Positions 7,997 through 15,590 of a stretch of DNA of 64,000 nt are shown one piece after another. The position numbers and the translations under genes are program-made. The stretch is taken from positions 806,001 through 870,000 of the forward strand of contig NZ_CP016076.1 of the NCBI RefSeq assembly GCF_001941625.1. Reading direction: 5' to 3'. This DNA comes from Actinoalloteichus fjordicus (GTDB lineage Bacteria > Actinomycetota > Actinomycetes > Mycobacteriales > Pseudonocardiaceae). Position 1 is the stretch's first letter. The number at the start of each line of letters is the position of its first letter. The notes beneath the pieces were generated by a model that was not told where the DNA came from, did not search any database, and saw only the letters and a program-made list of their open reading frames with translations.

Positions 7997-9145
7997 GTGG
8001 CGGACGCCGAGTGGGAGCAGGCAGCGCTGCCGCTCCCGCCCGACGCCACCGCCGACGCCGTCTCGATCAAGCCCGTCTCGACCCCGCTGGCCACGCCGCT
8101 GCTGTTACAGGGCCAGGAGTATCACTACCGCGCTCCCAGCGCCTGCCTCGACTTCCAGGAACGGATGTATCGGGCGGGTCTGGTCGAGCCGGGGGACGGC
8201 AGCCCGGTGCCCTGCGTGCTCGTCCTCGCCAGGGCGGCCGACATGGAGATGAACGAGCTGTCGCTCACCCTCGCCGAGCACGACATCCGGATGGTTCGGA
8301 TCGACGCCGATCGGTGTCTCGACCTTGCGCTGACCGTCTATCCGGACACCCCGCTGATCGAGCTGGATCAGTGGCTGCTGCGCCCGCTGCTGGTGTGGCG
8401 CCGCCACTTCGATCTCACCGCGCTGCCCATCGACCCCCGGTCGCTCTACGGCTCCTACACCCTGGACCAGTGGGGCGCCGTCGCCGACTGGCTCACCGTG
8501 CGGTCGGACTGGGGCCACGTCAACGAGCCCCGCCGCAGCGCGCGACTCGATCGGCTGACCCAGCTCGCCGACGCTCAGGCCGAGGGGCTCGCCGTACCGA
8601 GGACCGTCGTCACCACCCGCCCGGCGCGCAATCGACCCGGTGGCGCCCGGTGCATCGTCAAGACCGCGGGACGACACCTGCTCGAACCCCGGCCCGGCTC
8701 GCTGCAGGGCCTCTTCCCCCGTCCGCTGGACACCAGCCGGGCAGGCGAGTTGAGCGAGCCCGCCCCGGTGATCGTGCAGCAGTACCTGGTGGCCGATGCC
8801 GAGCTGCGCGTGTTCGTCGTCGGAGACGAGCTGATCCCCTACCGGGTGGACAAGATCGATCCGGCCCAGCTCTGGCAGGATCCGGACGCCGTCGCGGTCA
8901 CGGCCGTCGAGCTGGACCCCGTCGTCGCGCGGCGCCTGCGTGCGCTGGCCGCCCGCTGGAAGCTGGACGTCGCGGCCTTCGACCTCTTACAGGTCGACGG
9001 CGAGCATGTCTTCCTCGAGGTCAACGTGAGCTGCGACTGGCGCTGGTTCGAGAACCGCGCTGGTGAGACCAGGGTCTCGGACGCCGTCAACAGGTGGATC
9101 ATCACTCGTTTCGACGATCTGCGACGCGCCGAGCGCGTCCGGTGA
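7997..9145 (+). CDS. MvdD-like ATP-grasp ligase (graspetide-type peptide maturase candidate)
   Basis: 382 aa. The N-terminal part has the MvdC/MvdD-type Rossmann pre-grasp fold (VPCVLVLARAADMEMNELS, then RPLLVWRRHFDLTALP). The middle stretch SDWGHVNEP matches the family position where WxNxP is usual. The ATP-grasp domain shows ARCIVKTAG, VIVQQYLVADAELRVFVVG and the metal-binding end FLEVNVSCDWRWFE. Enzymes of this kind form ester or amide crosslinks in ribosomally made peptides. The gene is one base downstream of a 39-aa ORF, which is the only candidate substrate nearby; no transporter or protease gene is adjacent. Two in-frame TTA codons, at 8105-8107 and 8987-8989 (codons 37 and 331), suggest dependence on the UUA-reading tRNA. 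Confidence 0.75.
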   Translation: MADAEWEQAALPLPPDATADAVSIKPVSTPLATPLLLQGQEYHYRAPSACLDFQERMYRAGLVEPGDGSPVPCVLVLARAADMEMNELSLTLAEHDIRMVRIDADRCLDLALTVYPDTPLIELDQWLLRPLLVWRRHFDLTALPIDPRSLYGSYTLDQWGAVADWLTVRSDWGHVNEPRRSARLDRLTQLADAQAEGLAVPRTVVTTRPARNRPGGARCIVKTAGRHLLEPRPGSLQGLFPRPLDTSRAGELSEPAPVIVQQYLVADAELRVFVVGDELIPYRVDKIDPAQLWQDPDAVAVTAVELDPVVARRLRALAARWKLDVAAFDLLQVDGEHVFLEVNVSCDWRWFENRAGETRVSDAVNRWIITRFDDLRRAERVR

Positions 9146-9510
9146 CCGGAGCGCAAGAGAGTACGCGACGAGCGTAATCCCGGAAACGTTTTCACAGAAG
9201 TTCCACATAACCATGTTCGACAGCTTCGAGTGGTACTACGCTTTCGCCCGATCAGTGTCGTCATGGTCGCCCCATGGCCGCGCGATGCGGGTCGAGTCTC
9301 GTCGGGCCGGAGGAGGTGGTGCCTGAGCTGTGCGGGCAACGTCGAACGCGTAGCGCTGTCGGTATTCGGTGACCCACCGGCCGGGTGTCGTCTCTCGCCC
9401 CCGGTCGTCACACGCGGGCCGTGCCCGCAGTGGTGGTCGCCGCGTTCAGCGCACCGACGCTCTCGACGAGCAGCCAGGCACTCAGCGAAGGCGACTCCAT
9501 GCTCCGCGCT
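9146..9510. other. Gene-free stretch between ATP-grasp gene and tRNA
   Basis: No open frame here has convincing coding character. A short AT-rich segment at 9180-9215 (cggaaacgttttcacag and following) is the only compositional feature and may hold the tRNA promoter or a terminator remnant. Nothing else recognised. Confidence 0.5.
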
Positions 9511-9587
9511 GCCCCCGTAGCCCAATAGGCAGAGGCAGGCCCCTTAAAAGGGTCCCAGTGTCGGTTCGAGTCCGACCGGGGGCACCA
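9511..9587 (+). tRNA. tRNA with anticodon UAA (Leu-type) but short variable loop
   Basis: Acceptor stem GCCCCCG/CGGGGGC (9511-9517 with 9577-9583), discriminator A9584 and an encoded CCA. The D-arm has a GCC/GGC stem and a G18G19-containing loop. The anticodon stem GGCCC/GGGTC encloses the loop CTTAAAA, giving anticodon TAA at 9545-9547, which reads UUA. The T-arm is GTCGG/CCGAC with loop TTCGAGT. The variable region is only CCAGT (9555-9559). Bacterial tRNA-Leu normally has a long variable arm, so by anticodon this is tRNA-Leu but by architecture it is class I. The D-loop, one base longer than in most class I tRNAs, and A73 are Leu-like. A tRNA is near certain; its charging identity is not. 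Confidence 0.88.
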
Positions 9588-9824
9588 GCATCCTTGGTGG
9601 TGCGCCACGCGACGACGTGGTTGGTGCCGATGAAGCAGCAGCTGCGCACCGCGTGAGGGGGTCGGCCTCCACGCGGCGCAACTCATTCTTCGGCATCCAG
9701 GCTCTCGCCATTGATCCCTGTACCAGCCTGTTTCACCCTAACGAGTGTGATCGTCCCCGCCGCTCGGCGTGTATGACGCGAAGTCGGCCCTGCGGGCCGT
9801 CGCACGGGGTAGTCAGCGTTATTC

Positions 9825-11492
9825 ATGCCGCTGACCACACCTGCCGCATCCGACGGCGTCGCGTCGCCACGGGCGTCCTCCTCTGCCGCGCGTGCGCGGT
9901 TCTGGCCGATCTCGGTGATCGCACTGTCGGCCGTCGTGCTGATCTTCAACGTCGTTCGACTGATCGGCGACTCCGCACTGGTCGACGCAGGCGTGTACTT
10001 CGGCGGCGCCCGCCTGCTGCTGGAGGGCGGCGATCTCTACGGCACCCGGATCGCGGTCGCAGGCATTCAGCTGCCCTTCACCTACCCGCCCTTCGCCGCG
10101 ATCCTCTTCGTCGGCGTCTTCGCCGCGTCGCTGACTCCCGGTGTGTACCTGCTCACCGCGCTCGGCCTCGGTGGTCTGTTCCTCGCCTTGTTCCTGGTCG
10201 CCCGGCGGTTCGACGAAGGTCTGCTCGGCCCGCTCGCCTCGGCCTCGGCGTTCACCGCCGTGGCGACCTTCCTCGAACCCGTCGCCGACACGCTGGACTT
10301 CGTGCAGATCAACACGATCCTGCTCGGCATGGTGGCGCTGGACTGCCTCGGCCGCACCCGGCTGCTGCCGCGCGGCGTGCTGGTCGGGCTGGCGACGGCG
10401 ATCAAGCTGACCCCGGCCGTCTTCGTGTTGTTCTTCCTCGCCAGGCGAGACTGGCGCTCGGTCGGCTGGACGGCGGCAGGCTTTCTCGGCGCGACCGGCG
10501 TCGGCTGGCTGATCGCACCCGCGGAGTCCGCCGACTACTGGTTCACCGTCCTGGCGGACTCGGGGCGGATCGGCGACCCGGCGTATGTGGGCAATCAGTC
10601 GCTCCGAGGGCTGCTGAGCAGGCTGGTGAGTGACGAGACCCTCGTGCAGGCGCTGTGGGCCGTCACCACGGCCCTCGTGGTGGTGGCGGGCTGGCTGCTG
10701 GCGGCGAGGCTGCGCAGCCTCGGACAGGACGTCCTGGCGCTGTGTGCGGTCGCCGCGGTCGGGCTGCTCGCCTCGCCGGTCTCCTGGTCCCATCACTGGG
10801 TCTGGGCGATGCCCGTCCTGCTCGTGCTGTGGTGCAGGCCCGCCGGGATGCCACGGGAGGTGACGACGCGGCAGCCGTCGATTCCGTCTGCGCGCTCGGC
10901 CCCGCCCGACTCCCCGTCGTCGACCGCTCCGGCGGCGCGGGCGATGCGGGTCGCCGTGCCCCGACCGTCGCCCTGGTCCGCTCCGGTGCTGCTTCGGCGC
11001 GGGGTCTGTCTACTCGTGATCGCCTACCTGATCCTCGGCGTGCACTGGTGGCTGCCCCACCAGCGCGACGAGCACCTGACCTGGTCCGGCTGGCAGCAGC
11101 TCGTCGGCGGCGACTACGTGATCGCTGCGCTGATCGGACTGGTCGTCCTCGCCGTCCTCGCGCGGCGCTGGGGCAGGCCCGCCGCAGACGTCGGGCCGGA
11201 CGGGTCTGCGGTCGGCTCGGCGGCTGTTCTCCCCGGCGCTGGTCAGGCGAACCTCGGCCAGGCGGTTCCCGATCAGGCGGTTCCGGCTCAGGCGGTTCCC
11301 GATCAGGCAGGTCGGGAAGCTCGACGGTCCAGCACAGAGCCGAGCGTTTCGGAGCCTGCGTCGAAGGACCTGACCACCGCCGTGCGGCGGGGGCCTGCGA
11401 CGACCTCGGGCCCGCCGACCCTGCCCGCCCCGCGCAGCGCAACGCCCGGCCTGCCGCAGGAGTCCCGGCGCGCGCCCACGCCGGAGGCCTGA
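9825..11492 (+). CDS. GT87-type polyprenol-phosphate-dependent glycosyltransferase
   Basis: 555-aa integral membrane protein with about ten to eleven hydrophobic segments. The first periplasmic loop contains DAGVYFGGARLLLEGGDLYG, typical of GT87/DUF2029 mannosyltransferases, with the catalytic Asp expected there. Further family-like stretches are FTYPPFAAIL, QINTILLGMVALD and SPVSWSHHWVWAMP. These enzymes transfer mannose or related sugars from polyprenyl phosphate to envelope glycolipids. A proline-rich linker and a C-terminal cytoplasmic tail of 100 residues follow, including five QAVPD-like pentapeptides encoded by a 15-base tandem repeat. No ribosome-binding site is evident before ATG 9825. 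Confidence 0.85.
   Translation: MPLTTPAASDGVASPRASSSAARARFWPISVIALSAVVLIFNVVRLIGDSALVDAGVYFGGARLLLEGGDLYGTRIAVAGIQLPFTYPPFAAILFVGVFAASLTPGVYLLTALGLGGLFLALFLVARRFDEGLLGPLASASAFTAVATFLEPVADTLDFVQINTILLGMVALDCLGRTRLLPRGVLVGLATAIKLTPAVFVLFFLARRDWRSVGWTAAGFLGATGVGWLIAPAESADYWFTVLADSGRIGDPAYVGNQSLRGLLSRLVSDETLVQALWAVTTALVVVAGWLLAARLRSLGQDVLALCAVAAVGLLASPVSWSHHWVWAMPVLLVLWCRPAGMPREVTTRQPSIPSARSAPPDSPSSTAPAARAMRVAVPRPSPWSAPVLLRRGVCLLVIAYLILGVHWWLPHQRDEHLTWSGWQQLVGGDYVIAALIGLVVLAVLARRWGRPAADVGPDGSAVGSAAVLPGAGQANLGQAVPDQAVPAQAVPDQAGREARRSSTEPSVSEPASKDLTTAVRRGPATTSGPPTLPAPRSATPGLPQESRRAPTPEA
11244..11313 (+). repeat. 15-bp tandem repeat encoding a pentapeptide repeat
   Basis: Units of the form CAGGCGGTTCCCGAT occur at 11259-11273, 11274-11288 (variant ending GGCT) and 11289-11303. 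A degenerate unit precedes them at 11244 and a partial unit follows at 11304. In frame they give QANLG-QAVPD-QAVPA-QAVPD-QAGRE in the disordered tail of the GT87 protein. Unit number is likely to vary between strains. Confidence 0.8.
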
Positions 11493-11582
11493 CCTCGACG
11501 CTGGCCGGCCGGGCGGCGCGGCGCCGTAGGGCGATCGCCGCTCGGCCGAGCCCGGCCAGGATGACGACGTCCCCTTCCGTTC

Positions 11583-11610
11583 CTGACCGGACAGCTCCCA
11601 TTCCGGTCAG
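11583..11610. terminator. Hairpin between convergent GT87 and sortase genes
   Basis: CTGACCGGA (11583-11591) and TCCGGTCAG (11602-11610) form a perfect 9-bp stem with a 10-base loop, between two converging genes. There is no T-tract, as is usual for actinomycete terminators. Confidence 0.5.
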
Positions 11611-11767
11611 AGCAGAACGAGGTCGTGGGCGAAGTGTGGTGCCAGCCCGATCCGGCGCGGCACAGGGAACGTGCCTGCGCGGGGGGTCGTGGCCGGGATG
11701 CCGAGGCGACGGGCGGGTGTCCCGCAGCCCCGCAGCCGCTCGATCCGTCGAGCCGGTTCGCAGGCGA

Positions 11768-12589
11768 TCAGGCGATCGGCGTCGCCACGACGATCCGATT
11801 GTCCTCGTAGCCCAGCGCGCCGCCCTGCCAGCGTCCGCCGCAGGTCACCAGCACGATCCGATGCGGTCCGTCCTGGCCGAACAGCGCGGCGGCCCTGGCG
11901 GGCAGGTCGTCCTTGTGGACGGTGTGCACCTCGGAGATGGCGAAGCGCCAGGCCCGGCCGTCCTGATCCATCACCGAGACCTCGCGGCCGACCCTCGCGT
12001 CCCACAGCTCGGCGAACGGGCCGCGCCTGCCCTGCCAGTTCACATGGCCTGCGAAGACGGCGGCACCGGATCGGGCACCGAGTCCGGTGCCCCACCAGGT
12101 CGCCTCGTCGATGCCGTCGGGAACGGGCAGCACGCGATCCGCGCCGACCTCCTGACGGACGAGGTCGGCCGTGCCGCCGTGCGGCAGCAGGATCGTGCCG
12201 GGTCGTTGGGCCACGCGGGCAGGCGCGTCCGGAGCGGGCGGGTCCGGCGCCGCCTGCGGTGGCGGGGGAGGTGACGGGGGAGGCGGTGCCTGTGTCGCGT
12301 CCTCGCGGTCGGCGGCGGCAGGCGCCTCCACCGGCTGGTCTTCCTGCGGCTCGCCGCCCGCCTGTTCCGGCGGCACACCGAACCGCACCTCGGCGGCGCC
12401 GGGCATCGAGAGGTTATGGCCCAGCACGCTCGACAAGGGCTGCTGGACGGGATGGGCGGTGCCGGGCACCTCCATCGCCGATGGGCCGAAGAGCAGCAGG
12501 CCAGCGATGCCGACCGCACCGCCGACGGCCGCCACCCCGGCCGCGCGTCGCCACGCGGCCGGGGTGGTGGAGTCAGAGCTCAAGGACAC
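11768..12589 (-). CDS. Class F-like sortase
   Basis: 273-aa membrane-anchored transpeptidase that would attach a surface protein to the cell wall. A hydrophobic anchor spans about residues 17-37. A long Pro/Ala-rich linker (residues 75-128) follows, then the catalytic domain. The triad is H182 in FAGHVNW, C250 in VLVTCGG and R265 in YEDNRIV. Class F sortases of actinobacteria have this size and spacing. The gene ends its coupled pair with the upstream surface protein (10 bases between the adhesin stop at 12599 and this ATG at 12589), so that protein is the probable substrate. Confidence 0.9.
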   Translation of the reverse strand: MSLSSDSTTPAAWRRAAGVAAVGGAVGIAGLLLFGPSAMEVPGTAHPVQQPLSSVLGHNLSMPGAAEVRFGVPPEQAGGEPQEDQPVEAPAAADREDATQAPPPPSPPPPPQAAPDPPAPDAPARVAQRPGTILLPHGGTADLVRQEVGADRVLPVPDGIDEATWWGTGLGARSGAAVFAGHVNWQGRRGPFAELWDARVGREVSVMDQDGRAWRFAISEVHTVHKDDLPARAAALFGQDGPHRIVLVTCGGRWQGGALGYEDNRIVVATPIA

Positions 12590-12598
12590 GCGGACCGC

Positions 12599-14098
12599 CT
12601 ACTGTCGTCGGCTGTCCCGTCCGGCGATCCTGCGATGCCAGACGAGTCCTGTCAGCGTAGCGCCGATCACCGCGAGCACGCCCAGGCCGATCAGTGCCGC
12701 CGGGTTGGCCTGGGTGGTCGTGGCCGCCGCCGCCGACACGCCCTGACCGACGTCGCCTGCCGGGATCGTGCTGGGCACGGTCGGCGTCGGGTTGGGCTGG
12801 TTGGCGATGGACAGACTGAGCGTCTGCCCCGGCTCCACCGTGCCGCAGACGGTCGGCGGGTTGTCCGGATCGAACTGCTCTTCGTATCCGGGTGGCGCCG
12901 CCGTCTCGACCAGACAGATCTCCTGCGGTGTCTGGAGATCCTCGATGACGGCGATCCCGTCGGCGTCGGTGACGACCACCAGTGCCTCGCCGTCCTCACC
13001 CACCAGCGGTTCGCCGTCCTGACGGATCGCCGGGGTCGTCTCGTCGGCGCCGGTGATCCGCAGCGAGACGTCCGCGACGGCCAGCCCGGTGGCGGCGTCC
13101 ACCTTGGACACCTCGACGATGCCGGGGGCAGTCCTGGCCTCCAGCGCGGCCTCGACGGTCACGGTGTCCTCGCCGCCGGTGGTGACGACGCGCTGCACGT
13201 TGTTCGACGCGTCCGGCGGCACCCGCACCTGCGGCTGCGCCGCCGGGGTCTGCACGTTGGCGACCACGGAGGGGTTCGGCCCGGTGGGGATCACGTCGAA
13301 GACCAGCGGCGAGCCGTCCTCCGGCGTGTTCAGGTACTGGGTCGTGGTGCCGTCCTCGTCGCCCTCGAGGTCCTCCTCCTGGAGCAGGACCGTGCGCGGC
13401 GGCTCGACGATCTCCGGCTCCGCCAGCTCGGCGTCGGTGAGCTGGATCTCCACCGGGATGCCGCCGACGCCCTCGCTCGCGGTGTTGAGGACCTCGATCT
13501 GCCAGGAGTCGGCCGTCCCGATGATCTGGTCGCCCTCCGGCGCGGTCAGGTCGACCGTCCAGGGGCCCCGGTTGATCTCGGCGTCGGTCTGCATGTGGTC
13601 GATCACGGCCCGGGTGGACTCGGGCAGTTCGTTGTAGTGGAAGTCGACGTCGTACCCGATGGTGGTGTAGCCGTTGCTCGGGTCGAGGTCGGCGTCGGTG
13701 CGCGGTGACGCGGTCCAGGTGTGCATCAGGTGAGCCAGCGCCGCCGACTCGTCGTCCGACTCCGTGCCGCTGTAGCGCAGCAGCAGGTACGAGATGTTCG
13801 ACGCGATCTCCGGCGCCAGCGGGTCGCCCCACTTGGTCAGCAGATCGTCGCCGTCCACATACTCCTCGCTGGAGTCGGGCGCGCGGAAGGCGTACTGCAC
13901 GCACCAGACGTGCTCGCCGTTCCACAGATAGGACCCGACCCAGTCGTAGTCCTGCGGCTTGCCGTCGTAGGGCTGGGGCGCGGTGCGATACCCGAGTCCC
14001 TCCTCGACCTGAGCGACCGCCGTGCCTGGCACGGCGGCCAGTCCTATGGCGGTCAGCATCGAGATGCCGGCAAGACCGGCGACCAGTCTCCTCCGCAT
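12599..14098 (-). CDS. Secreted pilin-like surface protein with thioester-like and CnaB/SpaA domains
   Basis: 499 aa from the ATG at 14098, preceded by AAGGAG. An upstream extension to 14326 is open but lacks a signal sequence. The signal peptide ends near AVPGTAVAQ. Residues about 40-190 resemble a thioester (TQXA-type) domain with WCVQYAF holding the Cys, but the usual T-Q pair is replaced in AALAHLMHTW. A SpaA/CnaB domain near residues 355-445 shows the Lys of VEVSKVDAATG, the Glu of CLVETAAPPGY and the Asn of SIANQP expected for an internal isopeptide bond. A C-terminal helix and the basic tail WHRRIAGRDSRRQ complete it. No LPxTG or LAxTG motif is visible before the helix. Confidence 0.85.
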   Translation of the reverse strand: MRRRLVAGLAGISMLTAIGLAAVPGTAVAQVEEGLGYRTAPQPYDGKPQDYDWVGSYLWNGEHVWCVQYAFRAPDSSEEYVDGDDLLTKWGDPLAPEIASNISYLLLRYSGTESDDESAALAHLMHTWTASPRTDADLDPSNGYTTIGYDVDFHYNELPESTRAVIDHMQTDAEINRGPWTVDLTAPEGDQIIGTADSWQIEVLNTASEGVGGIPVEIQLTDAELAEPEIVEPPRTVLLQEEDLEGDEDGTTTQYLNTPEDGSPLVFDVIPTGPNPSVVANVQTPAAQPQVRVPPDASNNVQRVVTTGGEDTVTVEAALEARTAPGIVEVSKVDAATGLAVADVSLRITGADETTPAIRQDGEPLVGEDGEALVVVTDADGIAVIEDLQTPQEICLVETAAPPGYEEQFDPDNPPTVCGTVEPGQTLSLSIANQPNPTPTVPSTIPAGDVGQGVSAAAATTTQANPAALIGLGVLAVIGATLTGLVWHRRIAGRDSRRQ

Positions 14099-14639
14099 GA
14101 ATTCTCCTTGGGTGCGCTGCTGGTCATGTCGTCGCTGATCGGTTCTCGCCCGTCTCACCGGGTGCAGGCGGGCGGCGGGTTCGGGTCGTCGAGTGACGCC
14201 GAGTGGTCGGGGCCCGCAGACGGTTGCTCGAAGGCGGGGATCGGTCGACGGCTCGTCGAGCGCGCCGACACGCGACGTCACGATGCAGGGACGCTGTGAT
14301 GCTCGTCTGGTTACTCGCCGTGTCACAAGCCTCCTTTAGGAGGAAGTTTCCCAAGATCGGGACTGGCGCGCGGTCATCGGCTGTCGTCGGATGTCACCGT
14401 GATGGACGAGTAACGCCACGACCGGCCCTGCCCCGGCGGGCACCCTGCGCTGTTCGGCGTCTGCCCTGCAACGACGAGGTCACGGGTCGGTGACGTGATG
14501 TGCTCGTCGGACCTGCGGATACCGGGGACTCGACCCGACCGAACCGATGAGTAAAGTGGCTTTTACTCAAGAGTGGGAACCGGGCGGCAGGTTCGGCCGT
14601 TGAACCCGGTAAAGCGTGAGCACGTTCCAGGAGGACCAG
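14099..14639. other. Divergent intergenic region of the surface protein and BI-1 gene
   Basis: Carries the promoters of both flanking genes. Two palindromes are visible. CCTCC/GGAGG around TTTA lies at 14330-14343. TGAGTAAA/TTTACTCA lies at 14548-14569, about 70 bases before the BI-1 start. No gene is supported here. Confidence 0.6.
14548..14569. promoter_or_regulatory. TGAGTAAA-N6-TTTACTCA inverted repeat
   Basis: Perfect 8-bp arms (14548-14555 and 14562-14569) separated by GTGGCT, in a GC-rich background where such an AT-rich palindrome is unlikely by chance. It sits about 70 bases upstream of the BI-1 start, a usual operator position. Confidence 0.45.
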
Positions 14640-15425
14640 GTGCGCACAACCAGCAATCCCGCGTTCCGCAACCTGCCCAAGGGCGGCGGCTACGCGAACT
14701 TCGACAACTACCCGGGTGCCCAGACACAGGGCTACGGGGGGCAGCAGGGCCCGCCCGCCGCCGCCGACCGGCCGATGACCATCGACGACGTGGTCACCAA
14801 GACCGGTATGACGCTGGGCGTCCTGGCGGTCACCGCCGTGCTGACCGCGCTGACCCAGGCCTACTGGCTGGCCATCCCCGGTCTGATCGCGGGTCTGGTG
14901 CTGGGTCTGGTCAACGCCTTCAAGCGCAAGCCGAGCCCCGTGCTGATCCTGCTGTACGCGGTGGCCGAGGGCATGCTGCTCGGCGCGATCAGCGGCATGG
15001 TCGCCAGCTTCAGCGATTCCGGCGGCGCGATCGTCGGCCAGGCAGTGGTCGGCACGCTGGGCGTGTTCTTCGGCATGCTGGTGATCTACAAGACCGGTGC
15101 GATTCGCGTCACGCCGAAGCTCACCCGCTGGGTGCTCGGCGCGTTGATCGGCGTCGGCGTGCTCATGCTGGCCAACCTCGTCGCGGGCTTCTTCGTCCCC
15201 GGCGGCATGGGCCTGCGCGACGGCGGAACGCTGGCCATCATCTTCAGCCTGGTCTGCATCGGCATCGCGGCCTTCGTGTTCCTGCTCGACTTCAAGATGG
15301 CCGACGACATGATCCAGCAGGGCACCCCCTCGGTGTACGCCTGGCAGGTCGCCTTCGGTCTGACCATGACGCTGATCTGGCTGTACATCGAGATCCTGCG
15401 TCTGCTCTCGTACTTCAACGAGTAA
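14640..15425 (+). CDS. Bax inhibitor-1/YccA family membrane protein
   Basis: 261 aa with seven predicted membrane helices; BI-1/YccA proteins are small-ion channel-like membrane proteins and bacterial members modulate membrane proteolysis or calcium leak. The N-terminal stretch RTTSNPAFRNLPKGGGYANF is characteristic of the actinobacterial branch. The C-terminal helices contain LLDFKMADDMIQQG with the conserved Asp pair. Start chosen at GTG 14640 because AGGAGG lies five bases upstream; the longer form from GTG 14616 would read through that ribosome-binding site. Confidence 0.9.
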   Translation: MRTTSNPAFRNLPKGGGYANFDNYPGAQTQGYGGQQGPPAAADRPMTIDDVVTKTGMTLGVLAVTAVLTALTQAYWLAIPGLIAGLVLGLVNAFKRKPSPVLILLYAVAEGMLLGAISGMVASFSDSGGAIVGQAVVGTLGVFFGMLVIYKTGAIRVTPKLTRWVLGALIGVGVLMLANLVAGFFVPGGMGLRDGGTLAIIFSLVCIGIAAFVFLLDFKMADDMIQQGTPSVYAWQVAFGLTMTLIWLYIEILRLLSYFNE

Positions 15426-15452
15426 GTCGCTCGACGACTGCCGTGAGCCTGC

Positions 15453-15485
15453 GAAGGGCCGCCCCCGGTGTGGGGGCGGCCCTTC
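15453..15485. terminator. Strong GC-rich hairpin terminator
   Basis: AAGGGCCGCCCCC and GGGGGCGGCCCTT form a perfect 13-bp stem (extended by a G-C pair) around the loop GGTGT. It follows the BI-1 stop by about 27 bases and lies before the convergent thiolase gene, so it can serve both strands. Confidence 0.85.
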
Positions 15486-15590
15486 TGCCGTTCCGGGCTG
15501 TTCGATGCCGGGGCCGTCAGCGCCGGTCGGTCGTCGGCGATGCTGCTCGCGGCGAACCCGCGCCTGCTTCCTGCCCGCGCTCTGGCGAGT

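Noticed and set aside
9588-9824. tRNA-associated integration site
   Set aside because: No integrase, no repeat of the tRNA 3-prime end and no recombination module follow the tRNA.
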